Below the pieces are notes generated by a model, which was not told the origin of the DNA, did no database searches, and saw only the letters and a list, made by a program, of their open reading frames with translations. The translations under genes were made by a program, and so were the position numbers. A stretch of 64,000 nucleotides of DNA from an uncultured Muribaculaceae bacterium (lineage in GTDB: Bacteria > Bacteroidota > Bacteroidia > Bacteroidales > Muribaculaceae). Location: positions 22,829-86,828 of the forward strand of contig CAJTJV010000007.1 of the NCBI GenBank assembly GCA_910576775.1. The letters run 5' to 3'. Shown here in pieces: positions 14,699 to 23,800 of this stretch (position 1 is the stretch's first letter; every line of letters begins with the position of its first letter).

Positions 14699-17600
14699 TT
14701 ATGCCATAGTGATGACAGTGCCGATTTTGAGATCGTCGATATCAAGAATTTCGATGTCGTCGCTGTCAATGGTCTCTATAGTGATGGAGTCGGCAAGTAC
14801 CTGGGTTGCGATGTATTTGCCGAAATCTTTCACAACATCCGCTATTTCGGGGCAGGGCAGGAAGCGGAGGTTGATGTGATCGGTGATGTCGTAGTCGCGT
14901 TTTTTACGGATATTCTGTACGCGGTTGATTATTTCGCGGGCAAGACCTTCGCGGAACAGTTCGGGGGTTACGTCAATATCAAGTGCAACCGTGAGGTCTC
15001 CGTCGTTGGCTACGAGCCATCCTTCCATGTCTTCCGAAATAATCTTTACGTCGGTGAGCTCTACTGTGGTTTTTGTTCCTTCGATATTTATCTCGATGCA
15101 GCCGGCGCTTTCTAGGGTTGCTATTTCGGGGCGACCGAGGTTCTTGATGATTTCAGCGGCGGCTTTCATCTGTTTGCCGAATTTCGGACCGAGTTTCTTG
15201 AAATCGGGGATTACACGTTTTACGAATACCTCGTTATCGGCCGATACCACTTCGAGGCATTTTACGTTCACTTCGGCGGTGACAATGTCGCTTACAGCCT
15301 CTACTGTAGCCTTGATGGCCTCGTCGGATGCGGGAACGAGCATCTTTGCGAGCGGCTGACGCACCTTGAGGTTCGCTTTCTTGCGGAGCGAGAGGATAAG
15401 GGTGGTGAGGCGTTGGGCTACGTTCATGTTTTCTTCAAGCTTCTTGTCGACAAGTTTTTCGTCGGCTTTGGGGAAATCTGCCAAGTGTACCGACGAGGCG
15501 GTGCCGGAGAGGTCGCGGAATAGTCGGTCGCTGAAGAACGGGCTTACGGGTGCCATAAGTTTGGAAAGCGTCAGCAGACAGGTGTAGAGGGTCTGATATG
15601 CGGCGATTTTGTCGGTTTCGAGTCCGCGGCTCCAGAAACGTTTGCGGTTGAGACGTACGTACCAGTTGGAAAGATCGTCGATGACGAAATTGCTGATGGC
15701 ACGAACGGCTCGGGTGGGTTCGTAATTGTCGAATTCCTCGGTGACTGTCTTCACCAAAGTGTTGAGCAGCGAGAGAATCCATCGGTCGATTTCCGGGCGT
15801 TCCGCAACGGGAACCTGTGCCTCGTCGCCGGTGAATCCGTCGACATTGGCGTACATGGCGAAGAAATTGTATGTGTTGGAAAGGGTGGAGAAGAACTTGC
15901 GCGATACTTCCACAACGCCCTCGGGGTCGTATTTCAGATTGTCCCACGGTGATGATGTGACGATCATGTACCAGCGCAGGGGGTCGGCGCCGAATTTTTC
16001 GATGGTGTCGAACGGGTCGACACTGTTGCCTTTGCGCTTCGACATTTTCTCACCTTTCTTGTCGAGGACGAGGCCGTTTGATATTACGGTCTTGAATGCC
16101 TTTGAACCAAATACCATCGTGCCGATTGCATGAAGTGTGAAGAACCATCCTCGGGTCTGGTCGACGCCCTCGGCGATGAAATCGGCCGGGAAGGCGTGTC
16201 CGGAATCCAGGGCTTCCTTATTCTCGAAGGGATAGTGTATCTGTGCATAAGGCATAGAGCCGCTGTCGAACCATACGTCGATAAGGTCGGTCTCGCGGTT
16301 CATGGGTCTGCCCGACTCGCTGACAAGGACGATGTCGTCGACATAGGGGCGGTGCAGGTCGATTTTATTGTAATTCTCCGGCTTGTAGTCGCCGGGAATA
16401 AATCCTTTGTCCTTGAGCGGGTTGGATTTCATCACTCCTGCTGCTACAGCCTTTTCGATTTCGTTGTAAAGAGTCTCTACGCTGTCGATGCATATTTCTT
16501 CGTCTCCGGTCTCGGTGCGCCATATGGGAAGCGGGGTTCCCCAGAAGCGGCTGCGCGAGAGGTTCCAGTCCTGAAGATTCTCGAGCCATTTGCCGAAGCG
16601 GCCGGAGCCGGTAGAGGCCGGTTTCCACTGTATGGTGTTGTTAAGTTCCATCATCTCGTCGCGGGCGGCGGTGGAGCGGATGAACCAGCTGTCGAGAGGG
16701 TAGTAAAGCACCGGCTTGTCGGTGCGCCAGCAGTGCGGGTAGTTGTGAACGTGCTTCTCGATGCGGAAAACCTTTCCGGAAGCCTTGAGATCCATGCAGA
16801 TGGCTACGTCGAGAGTCTCGGTATCTTCTTTTGCTTCAGGATCGTAGGCATTCTTGACATAGCGGCCTTCCCATTGCTTGTAGAGGTCGGTGTTCACCAT
16901 GTCCTTTACAAACTGAGGATCGAGGTCTTCGATACGGTAGAAGCGGCCGGTAAGGTCGACCATCGGGCGCAGGCGTCCGTCCCGGTCGATAAGATGGAGT
17001 GGTGGTATGCCTGCCTGTTTGCTCACACGAAGGTCGTCGGCACCGAAAGTGCCGGCAATATGTACGATACCTGTGCCGTCCTCTGTCGAGACATAGTCGC
17101 CGGGGATTACGCGGAAGGCGCCTTCTCCCGGGTTAACCCAGGGGAGCAGCTGCTCATAGTGGAGACCTGAAAGATCATTACCGGTTAAGGTATCTACAAT
17201 TTCATAAGGTACGAGTTTGTCGCCTTTCCTGTAGTCTTCGAGGGCTATTCCCTTTGCTTTCTCACCAAAGATTGAACTTATCAGTGCTTCTGCGACAACG
17301 ACGGTGACGGGTTCGCCGCTATATGGATTATATGTGCGTACGATGCAGTAGCGGATGTTGGGTCCGACAGCGAGAGCGGTGTTTGACGGAAGTGTCCAGG
17401 GGGTTGTAGTCCATGCCAGGAAGGCGGGGGTGCCCCATCCCTTCATAGTCGGCAGCGGGTCGGTGACGGTGAACTGCGCTATGCAGGTGGTGTCCTTTAC
17501 ATCGCGGTAACAGCCGGGTTGATTGAGCTCGTGGGAACTGAGACCGGTGCCGGCGGCAGGGGAGTATGGCTGGATTGTATATCCTTTGTATAAAAGATTT

Positions 17601-18109
17601 TTCTTATATAGCTGAGCCAGAAGCCACCACACTGTTTCGATATAGCGGTTGTCGTAGGTGATGTATGGATCTTTCATATCGACCCAGTATCCCATTTTGT
17701 TTGTGAGAGTTTCCCATTCCTGAGTGTATTTCATCACCTCGCGGCGGCATGCGGCATTATATTCGTCGACAGAAATCTTCTTGCCGATGTCCTCTTTGGT
17801 AATTCCGAGGGTCTTTTCAACGCCGAGTTCCACCGGGAGGCCGTGGGTGTCCCATCCGGCTTTTCGAAGCACCTGAAATCCCTGCATTGTCTTGTAGCGG
17901 CAGAACAAATCTTTTATGGTACGTGCCATTACATGGTGGATGCCGGGCATGCCGTTTGCCGATGGGGGGCCTTCGAAGAACACGAAGGAGGGGGCGCCGT
18001 CGCGCAGCCGGAGGCTTTGGCGGAAGAGATCGCTTTCGCTCCAGGCGGCAAGCATTTCTTTATTTATTTCCGAGAGATTGAAACCGGAATATTCTTTGAA
18101 CTTTTTCAT
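14699..18109 (-). CDS. ileS: Isoleucyl-tRNA synthetase
   Basis: A 1136-residue class I synthetase charging tRNA-Ile. Seen: HIGH-type motif within GPPSANGMPGIHH (about residues 49-61), an editing (CP1) domain with AWTTTPWTLPSN, the KMSKRKGNS loop (about residue 688) and an anticodon-binding C-terminus. The length and C-terminal region fit the eukaryote-like type 2 IleRS, a group known for lower sensitivity to mupirocin; this is inference. It follows rpsP across a terminator. Confidence 0.96.
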   Translation of the reverse strand: MKKFKEYSGFNLSEINKEMLAAWSESDLFRQSLRLRDGAPSFVFFEGPPSANGMPGIHHVMARTIKDLFCRYKTMQGFQVLRKAGWDTHGLPVELGVEKTLGITKEDIGKKISVDEYNAACRREVMKYTQEWETLTNKMGYWVDMKDPYITYDNRYIETVWWLLAQLYKKNLLYKGYTIQPYSPAAGTGLSSHELNQPGCYRDVKDTTCIAQFTVTDPLPTMKGWGTPAFLAWTTTPWTLPSNTALAVGPNIRYCIVRTYNPYSGEPVTVVVAEALISSIFGEKAKGIALEDYRKGDKLVPYEIVDTLTGNDLSGLHYEQLLPWVNPGEGAFRVIPGDYVSTEDGTGIVHIAGTFGADDLRVSKQAGIPPLHLIDRDGRLRPMVDLTGRFYRIEDLDPQFVKDMVNTDLYKQWEGRYVKNAYDPEAKEDTETLDVAICMDLKASGKVFRIEKHVHNYPHCWRTDKPVLYYPLDSWFIRSTAARDEMMELNNTIQWKPASTGSGRFGKWLENLQDWNLSRSRFWGTPLPIWRTETGDEEICIDSVETLYNEIEKAVAAGVMKSNPLKDKGFIPGDYKPENYNKIDLHRPYVDDIVLVSESGRPMNRETDLIDVWFDSGSMPYAQIHYPFENKEALDSGHAFPADFIAEGVDQTRGWFFTLHAIGTMVFGSKAFKTVISNGLVLDKKGEKMSKRKGNSVDPFDTIEKFGADPLRWYMIVTSSPWDNLKYDPEGVVEVSRKFFSTLSNTYNFFAMYANVDGFTGDEAQVPVAERPEIDRWILSLLNTLVKTVTEEFDNYEPTRAVRAISNFVIDDLSNWYVRLNRKRFWSRGLETDKIAAYQTLYTCLLTLSKLMAPVSPFFSDRLFRDLSGTASSVHLADFPKADEKLVDKKLEENMNVAQRLTTLILSLRKKANLKVRQPLAKMLVPASDEAIKATVEAVSDIVTAEVNVKCLEVVSADNEVFVKRVIPDFKKLGPKFGKQMKAAAEIIKNLGRPEIATLESAGCIEINIEGTKTTVELTDVKIISEDMEGWLVANDGDLTVALDIDVTPELFREGLAREIINRVQNIRKKRDYDITDHINLRFLPCPEIADVVKDFGKYIATQVLADSITIETIDSDDIEILDIDDLKIGTVITMA

Positions 18110-18141
18110 TAGGATAAAAGAGGACAGAAAGATTCTTAATC

Positions 18142-18176
18142 AAAAAGGTGTGCCGGCAGATAAACGCAGACACACC
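18142..18176 (-). terminator. rpsP terminator
   Basis: Minus strand: GGTGTG (18171-18176) pairs with CACACC (18147-18152) and five T follow. It lies 36 bases past the rpsP stop. Confidence 0.7.
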
Positions 18177-18211
18177 CTTTAAGAGTATCGTCGAGCCTTT
18201 CGCGGCGCAGC

Positions 18212-18745
18212 TTATTCGGCGGCGTCGGTCTGGGGTTCTTCGGCGGGAGCAGCTTCGGCTTCTGCTGCAGCGGCAGCTGCGGCGGCTTCTGCTTTTTTCT
18301 GGGCTACGGCTTCGGCCTTAGCCTTGTTTTTAGCTACTTCGGCTTCGAGACGCTGTTTGGCGGTCTGTTCACGCTGGTTGGCCTCTTTTGTCTTGACAGC
18401 TGCTGTCTTGGCATCTTTCTTGGCTTTCCATTCGTTGAAGCGGCGTTCGGCCTCTGCCTGATCGAAGGCTCCTTTCTTTACACCTCCCATGAGATGATGC
18501 ATCAGCATCACACCTTCGCGGGAAAGGATGGAGCGGACGGTGTCGGTGGGTTCGGCGCCTGTAGCTACCCAATACAAAGCACGCTCGAAATTAAGAGTGA
18601 TTGTAGCAGGATTGGTGTTCGGATTATAAGAACCTATCCTTTCAATAAATCTACCATCTCGTGGTGCCCTGCTATCGGCGATAACAATAGGATAGAACGC
18701 ATAGTTCTTGCGACCATGGCGTTGCAGTCTGATTTTTGTTGCCAT
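18212..18745 (-). CDS. rpsP: 30S ribosomal protein S16
   Basis: A 177-residue S16. The first 80 residues carry the conserved core ([18 protein letters not shown], then [13 protein letters not shown]). A long Lys/Ala/Glu-rich helical tail follows, ending in an Ala-rich acidic stretch; extended tails are common in Bacteroidetes S16. It is monocistronic here: strong promoter at 18782-18812 and terminator at 18142-18176. Confidence 0.96.
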   Translation of the reverse strand: MATKIRLQRHGRKNYAFYPIVIADSRAPRDGRFIERIGSYNPNTNPATITLNFERALYWVATGAEPTDTVRSILSREGVMLMHHLMGGVKKGAFDQAEAERRFNEWKAKKDAKTAAVKTKEANQREQTAKQRLEAEVAKNKAKAEAVAQKKAEAAAAAAAAEAEAAPAEEPQTDAAE

Positions 18746-18781
18746 TTAGAGTGTAATTTGTAATTGGTTTCAAATGCGGCG

Positions 18782-18812
18782 CAAAGTTAGCGATTATTTC
18801 CTTAATGGCAAA
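18782..18812 (-). promoter_or_regulatory. rpsP promoter
   Basis: Minus strand, exact pattern: TTTG (18809-18812), 19-base spacer, TAACTTTG (18782-18789), 37 bases before the rpsP ATG. Confidence 0.85.
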
Positions 18813-18871
18813 ACTTTTTTTGCCGGCTTAAAATTTTGTCGAAAAAACATGGAAAACATATGAAAATTTTA

Positions 18872-18879
18872 TAATTTTG
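18872..18879 (+). promoter_or_regulatory. Possible -7 element for the signalling cluster
   Basis: TAATTTTG matches the Bacteroidetes -7 box, 99 bases upstream of the first FHA gene, in an AT-rich stretch. No TTTG stands 19-21 bases upstream, so the promoter is weak or needs an activator. A 5' leader of about 90 bases would follow. Confidence 0.4.
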
Positions 18880-18978
18880 TTGCTTAAAATACGCGCGCAT
18901 TGCCGCGTGATTGCCATGAAAACTAATTTACTGTTCGCCAATCATTTCAGATTATTCTAATTTAAACCATATATCACA

Positions 18979-19653
18979 ATGAATCAAGACACGTATGTTC
19001 CGGGTATGAACGGCGCCGGCCAGGCACCGCAGCCGGGTCTGTATGCCAACCCCAATGTAAGTGGCGGTTCGGCGCAAACTTACATTCCTTCAATGAATGC
19101 AGCACCGGCACCTGCTGCCGCAAAGCCTTCGACAGGCGCTCCTGTGGTTGGATTTCTATACTCTATTTCCCGTGACGGATTTCCCGAATACTGGCCGCTG
19201 TATGTTGGTGTGAACAAAATCGGCAAGGGAGCCGACATGGATATCCGTCTCTGTGAGAAATCGGTGAGCGATCATCACGCCAACCTCAACATCAAGCGTA
19301 TGCGTACTGCCGGCAACCGTCTTGTGGCAAGCATTATAGACGTTGGCTCGAAGAATGGTGTAATGCTTAATGATGAGGAACTTGATTTTGATCCCCATTC
19401 CTGCAAGACCGACGATATTATTGTCATAGGATGTAATTACAAACTCGTCCTTCTTCTTGCCGATCCCGTGCATTACAAACTTGAGGTGGCACCCGATTTC
19501 CAGCCATCCGAGGAAGAGGCCGCATCTCCCGTCGTGCCATCTGTGGGGCCGGCCGTTCCTCCGCCGGTGCCGTTCACATCTACAAACGACACGGTGAATA
19601 TCAACGGAGGATATGTCGACGGTCTTGACGCCGGCGGCACGGTGACTCTCTGA
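18979..19653 (+). CDS. FHA domain protein with Thr-rich repeat tail at the N-terminus
   Basis: A 224-residue soluble protein. Residues 1-50 are disordered and repeat the short motif TYVPGMN / TYIPSMN. Residues about 60-165 form an FHA fold: IGKGADMDIRL, SVSDHHANL, SKNGVMLND, the phosphothreonine-binding signature (classical G-R, S-x-x-H, N-G). A Pro-rich C-terminus contains a further Thr-rich stretch. FHA domains bind phosphothreonine peptides, so the protein is probably an adaptor and possibly a substrate of the kinase encoded next. First gene of the co-directional cluster. Confidence 0.85.
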   Translation: MNQDTYVPGMNGAGQAPQPGLYANPNVSGGSAQTYIPSMNAAPAPAAAKPSTGAPVVGFLYSISRDGFPEYWPLYVGVNKIGKGADMDIRLCEKSVSDHHANLNIKRMRTAGNRLVASIIDVGSKNGVMLNDEELDFDPHSCKTDDIIVIGCNYKLVLLLADPVHYKLEVAPDFQPSEEEAASPVVPSVGPAVPPPVPFTSTNDTVNINGGYVDGLDAGGTVTL

Positions 19654-19670
19654 GATTCCGACGCTATAAC

Positions 19671-19714
19671 CTGCGGGATGCCGCCCGGTGTCCCGCAGAT
19701 GCTGCCTTAGGCAG
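19671..19714 (+). promoter_or_regulatory. Two hairpins between FHA gene and first kinase
   Basis: CTGCGGGA (19671-19678) pairs with TCCCGCAG (19691-19698); a second stem CTGCC/GGCAG (19702-19706, 19710-19714) follows at once. There is no long T tract, so this is more likely an attenuating or RNA-processing site that sets the ratio of FHA protein to kinase than a full terminator. Confidence 0.45.
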
Positions 19715-19749
19715 GATATTCTATTTTCGCCAACCATTTATAAGCAGAT

Positions 19750-20820
19750 ATGCCTTTAGTTCAGATAACTGACAGACTGAATTCACGATATGTATATACG
19801 GTCGATACCGATGTAGTGCCTCTTGGAAAAGGCGGCATGGGTATCGTATATCCCGGCAAGCGCCTCGATACGATCAGTAAAACTTCCATCGACATAGCGA
19901 TAAAATTTTTATATGACGACCAGCCCCAGAGTGTCATCGACCGGGCGCGCCGTGAGGCCAACGTCCAGTTAAAAAATGATAATCTGGTGGAGATGCTCGG
20001 ATTTGTGGAAGTAATGCAGCCGGGTCCTAACGGAAATGTGATGCATTATCATGTAGTCAGCGAACTTCTAAGTGGCGTAATGCTTCTCGACCTTCTGCGC
20101 GGACGCACGACTGATGCACATGGAGTAGAGGTGCCTTATGCACGTGAACTTTATAATCTTTATACAAGCGATCGTGTGGCTTTTGCCGTGCATGTTACCA
20201 AGCGTATCCTCAGCGGTGTGATGGCTCTCCACGCCGCCGGATATATACACCGTGATCTTGATCCGAGCAACATTATGGTGACGCGCGATGGAAAGCTGAA
20301 AATCATAGATTTCGGTATTGCAAAAAAGATCGATTCGATTCAGGCAGCTGACGACCATCTTACTTCTGTGGGGCAGTTTGTTGGCAAGGCGGCCTATGCT
20401 TCGCCTGAACTTATCTCAGGAGACCTTGCAAATCAGAATTTCACATCCGATCTCTATGCGGTCGGAATTATCCTATACGTGCTTGTTGTAGGCAAACTGC
20501 CGTTCACGGGCAAGATGTCCGAGATAATGAACATGCAGCTCACCCAGCCGGTACCTGTCAAGAATGTGGGCAACAGCAAGCTTCGCAAGATAGTGGCCAA
20601 GGCCACTCAGAAAGACCAACGCAAACGTTATCAATCGGCAGCTGAATTTATCGTGGATCTTGAGCATGCTACCGGAGGCCCGAGTCCTCTTACAACCGGC
20701 GGACATCCCGGCATCGCGAAGCCGAATAATAACAACGATAATGTGGTTATGGCAATAGTTCTCGCCGCAGCTATCGTTCTTGGTCTTGCCGCAGGATATT
20801 TTATTATGTCGGCGCTCTGA
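19750..20820 (+). CDS. Membrane-anchored Ser/Thr protein kinase, variant catalytic loop
   Basis: A 356-residue Hanks-type kinase: P-loop GKGGMG (about 26-31), catalytic Lys in IAIKFL, HRDLDPSN (about 168-175), DFGIAKK (about 187), APE-like YASPEL, and a single membrane segment at the very C-terminus (about 331-354) with almost nothing beyond it. The catalytic-loop Lys (HRDLKxxN) is Asp here, which is rare and may change activity. Such kinases phosphorylate Thr/Ser on cytoplasmic targets; likely substrates are the FHA proteins nearby. It has no extracytoplasmic sensor domain, so signal input must come from another protein of the cluster. Confidence 0.92.
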   Translation: MPLVQITDRLNSRYVYTVDTDVVPLGKGGMGIVYPGKRLDTISKTSIDIAIKFLYDDQPQSVIDRARREANVQLKNDNLVEMLGFVEVMQPGPNGNVMHYHVVSELLSGVMLLDLLRGRTTDAHGVEVPYARELYNLYTSDRVAFAVHVTKRILSGVMALHAAGYIHRDLDPSNIMVTRDGKLKIIDFGIAKKIDSIQAADDHLTSVGQFVGKAAYASPELISGDLANQNFTSDLYAVGIILYVLVVGKLPFTGKMSEIMNMQLTQPVPVKNVGNSKLRKIVAKATQKDQRKRYQSAAEFIVDLEHATGGPSPLTTGGHPGIAKPNNNNDNVVMAIVLAAAIVLGLAAGYFIMSAL

Positions 20821-20846
20821 ATAATAAATTTACAAAGTCAGAAATT

Positions 20847-23800
20847 ATGAGAATAAAAACAGGAGCGTTAAATATACTACGCAGTGCGTCCGTTGTGCTG
20901 TTCAATATCCTGGCGATAGCGGTAACCATTGTCGCAATGCCTACAATGACAGTCGGAGCGGCTACTGTGACTGTGACAAATTCTATAAGTCCGGCCGGCG
21001 AGTATCCCCTTGTAGACGGATATTATATTCTGATGCAAGGCTCGAACTATACCGTCTCTTACGGTTTCAAAGTGGAGACTGCCAAGACTCCCAAGGCAGT
21101 TAAGGCTACCTATCGTTTCGGTTCACGCAGCGGCAATCTGACGGCGAGTGTGTCAAGTGGTAAGATTTCCATAACACCCCTGCGGTTCGGCAGTCTCAGC
21201 GCAGGCGACTATCAGTTGTCATATAATATAATATGTACGTATACGGATGACACGTCCGAGACATTGAGCGGAACGGCCGAAACCGGCGTCCGTGTAATGA
21301 CTCAGGCTTTGAGTTCTGTCGAACGGACGGAATATGATGCAGTGCTCAGCGGCAATACCGTGACATTAGGCCCTATCTCCATGGCAGGCGGCTATTCCGG
21401 CGGATGGCAGGTGCAGTGGTCGGCCGGCACGCCGACTGGTATCGGCAACGCATCTTGCGTATACCGTTCCGAGGCGTCGGAATACCAGGTCAATACAGTT
21501 ACAGCTACCGTTACAAACAGCATGGCGGGGCAGGAGCTTTACCGAGAGGTATATACCTTCAGTGTCCCGACTTACGGAAGGCCGACGGCACGCATCACGG
21601 GTGCACCACAGGCGGCATACGCAGGCTCGCAGATGAGTTTGCATGTGAGCACGACCGGTGGTAATCCCGACGGCTGGAGTTATAACTGGATAGGTGGTGA
21701 CGGGAGCGATAGCCCCGATTACACATTTGCTGTCCCGACTCCTTCGTCCGGGTCTTCCATCGGAACAGCCCGTGTTGAGGTGAGCAATTTGTCGCCGGAA
21801 GGTGCGATCTGGTTCAGCGACAACATCGGTGTCAACTATACGGTGTATGACGCGCCTTCAGTTTCATTCACGCAGTTGGCTTCGTCAATAATAGAACCAG
21901 GAGCTGCCATACCGTTGAGTGCTGACGCAGTAGGCGGACAAAGCGGGCGATGGTCTTATTCGTGGATTCTGGACGGACAGGAGGTAGGCACATCCTCATA
22001 TTATAATTATCAGGCTCCGCAGACGGATGGTGTTGTCGTCAATGTATTGCGGGTTACCGCAACTAATGCCGCATCCGGCGTAGAAGCTTCGTTCGAGGCG
22101 AGTCGGGAGTATCGTCTGATTGTTATGAAAGGCGGCGGGTCCTCCACAGGAGAGAGAACCGAGACCGCGACATTTTCCGGTTCCCCCGTGCGTCTGCATG
22201 TCGATTCTCCCGATGGTCAGGAAGACTGGAAATATGTATGGTGGATTCCTGCACTTGTGGAGCAGGAAGGCAATCTGCCGAGTACCACAAACGAGCTTAT
22301 GTTCGACCGTGAGGTAGCGCAGACTCAGACTTTCGAGGTATGCTGCCGCGTGTCGAAGGTAATAGACGGCCAGGAAATAGAGATTAATTATTATTTCGAT
22401 GTTACCGTCTATCCGAAACCGAGTGCTCCACTGACTTTTGAACCCGATTATTCTGCTTATATCGAGGGTGAACATATAACGGCTACTCTTAATTCTACCG
22501 GAGGCGACAGCAATTCGTGGAGCTATAATTGGTTCCTCGATGCTGAGATGATGCCCGATCACGGCAGAAGTTATACTTTTACAGCTACAACCGCGGGTCG
22601 CATATTCAAGGATGTTGATATCAGCGCCCAGGCTATGAACAGGCCGCCTTTGCTTGCCGATGGTATCGATGATATGGTAACCAACCGGACAGTGAGAAAA
22701 CAAGTTTTTCAGGCACCGACTTTTTCGGTGGATAAAGATGTTTATTCTGTGATTTCGGGATCGAGCATATTACTTCTCACATCAGCGGATGGCTGTGATG
22801 AATGGAATTTTGTCTGGTATGATGATGGTGTACGGGTTTCCGGCGAGGATGGCAACGGCCTTGAGATAAGACCTGTGAATGCCGGTAATTCCATGATTAC
22901 GAAGATTTACAGAGTGGAGGCTAAATGCTATGTTCCCAACGGTGATGCAAACCGTCTTATCAGGAGTTATGAGCATGAATTCACGGTGAATGTATATCCT
23001 GCGTCGACAGCGAGCTGGAGCGGTGATTATCCTTTGGAACTTATCGCAGGAACGGATGTCTCTATGGGAGTCGTCCTTGCTGACGGAAATCCTGACAACT
23101 GGAGCATAAGCTGGTATGTCAATGATGCGTTGCAGTCGTATGCTACAGACTATGTGTTCAACCAGGATGTGCCGGGTACATATACTGTAAAAGCCCGGCT
23201 TACAAACCGAACCGAGCCGGATATGTCATTTGAATTAAGTCATATATTTAATGTATATGCGCACCCGGAGCTTGTGAATCCGGTAAGAGAAGAGAATATA
23301 TATGTTTATTCCGGCGACGGCACAGTCAAATTCCGTCAGGACGTAACCGGCGGTTATCCCGACGGATGGGCATGGCGTATTCTTGAAAACGGCAACGAGA
23401 TAGCGACAGGTAAAGGCCCGCTTGATTATAACTATACTGTGCCGCATACTGCAACTGAAGTTCTTGGACGTGACATTGTCATAATACTGACAAATTCGTA
23501 CGGAGGAGAAGACCCGACCGTTTTCGAGCTTACAAAGATTCTGCATGTATATCCTACACCGGGTGTGACACTCAGGTACAATCCCCAAGTGAATGCTATA
23601 GGTGTCGGAACGTCGATTGACTATACAGTCGAGCATACGGAGGCACCCGGCATCTGGACTTTTGAATGGACGCTCGACGCCAATGTGGTATCGAATTCAG
23701 AATCATACCGCTATACGGCTCCGGCGACTGTGAGCGGTATGGAAAGTCACATAGTGGCGGTTAAAGTCACTCTTACATCCGATTTTGCCGGTATGTCGAG

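Noticed and set aside
16130..17170. A 346-codon plus-strand frame opposite ileS
   Set aside because: Antisense shadow of a highly conserved synthetase.
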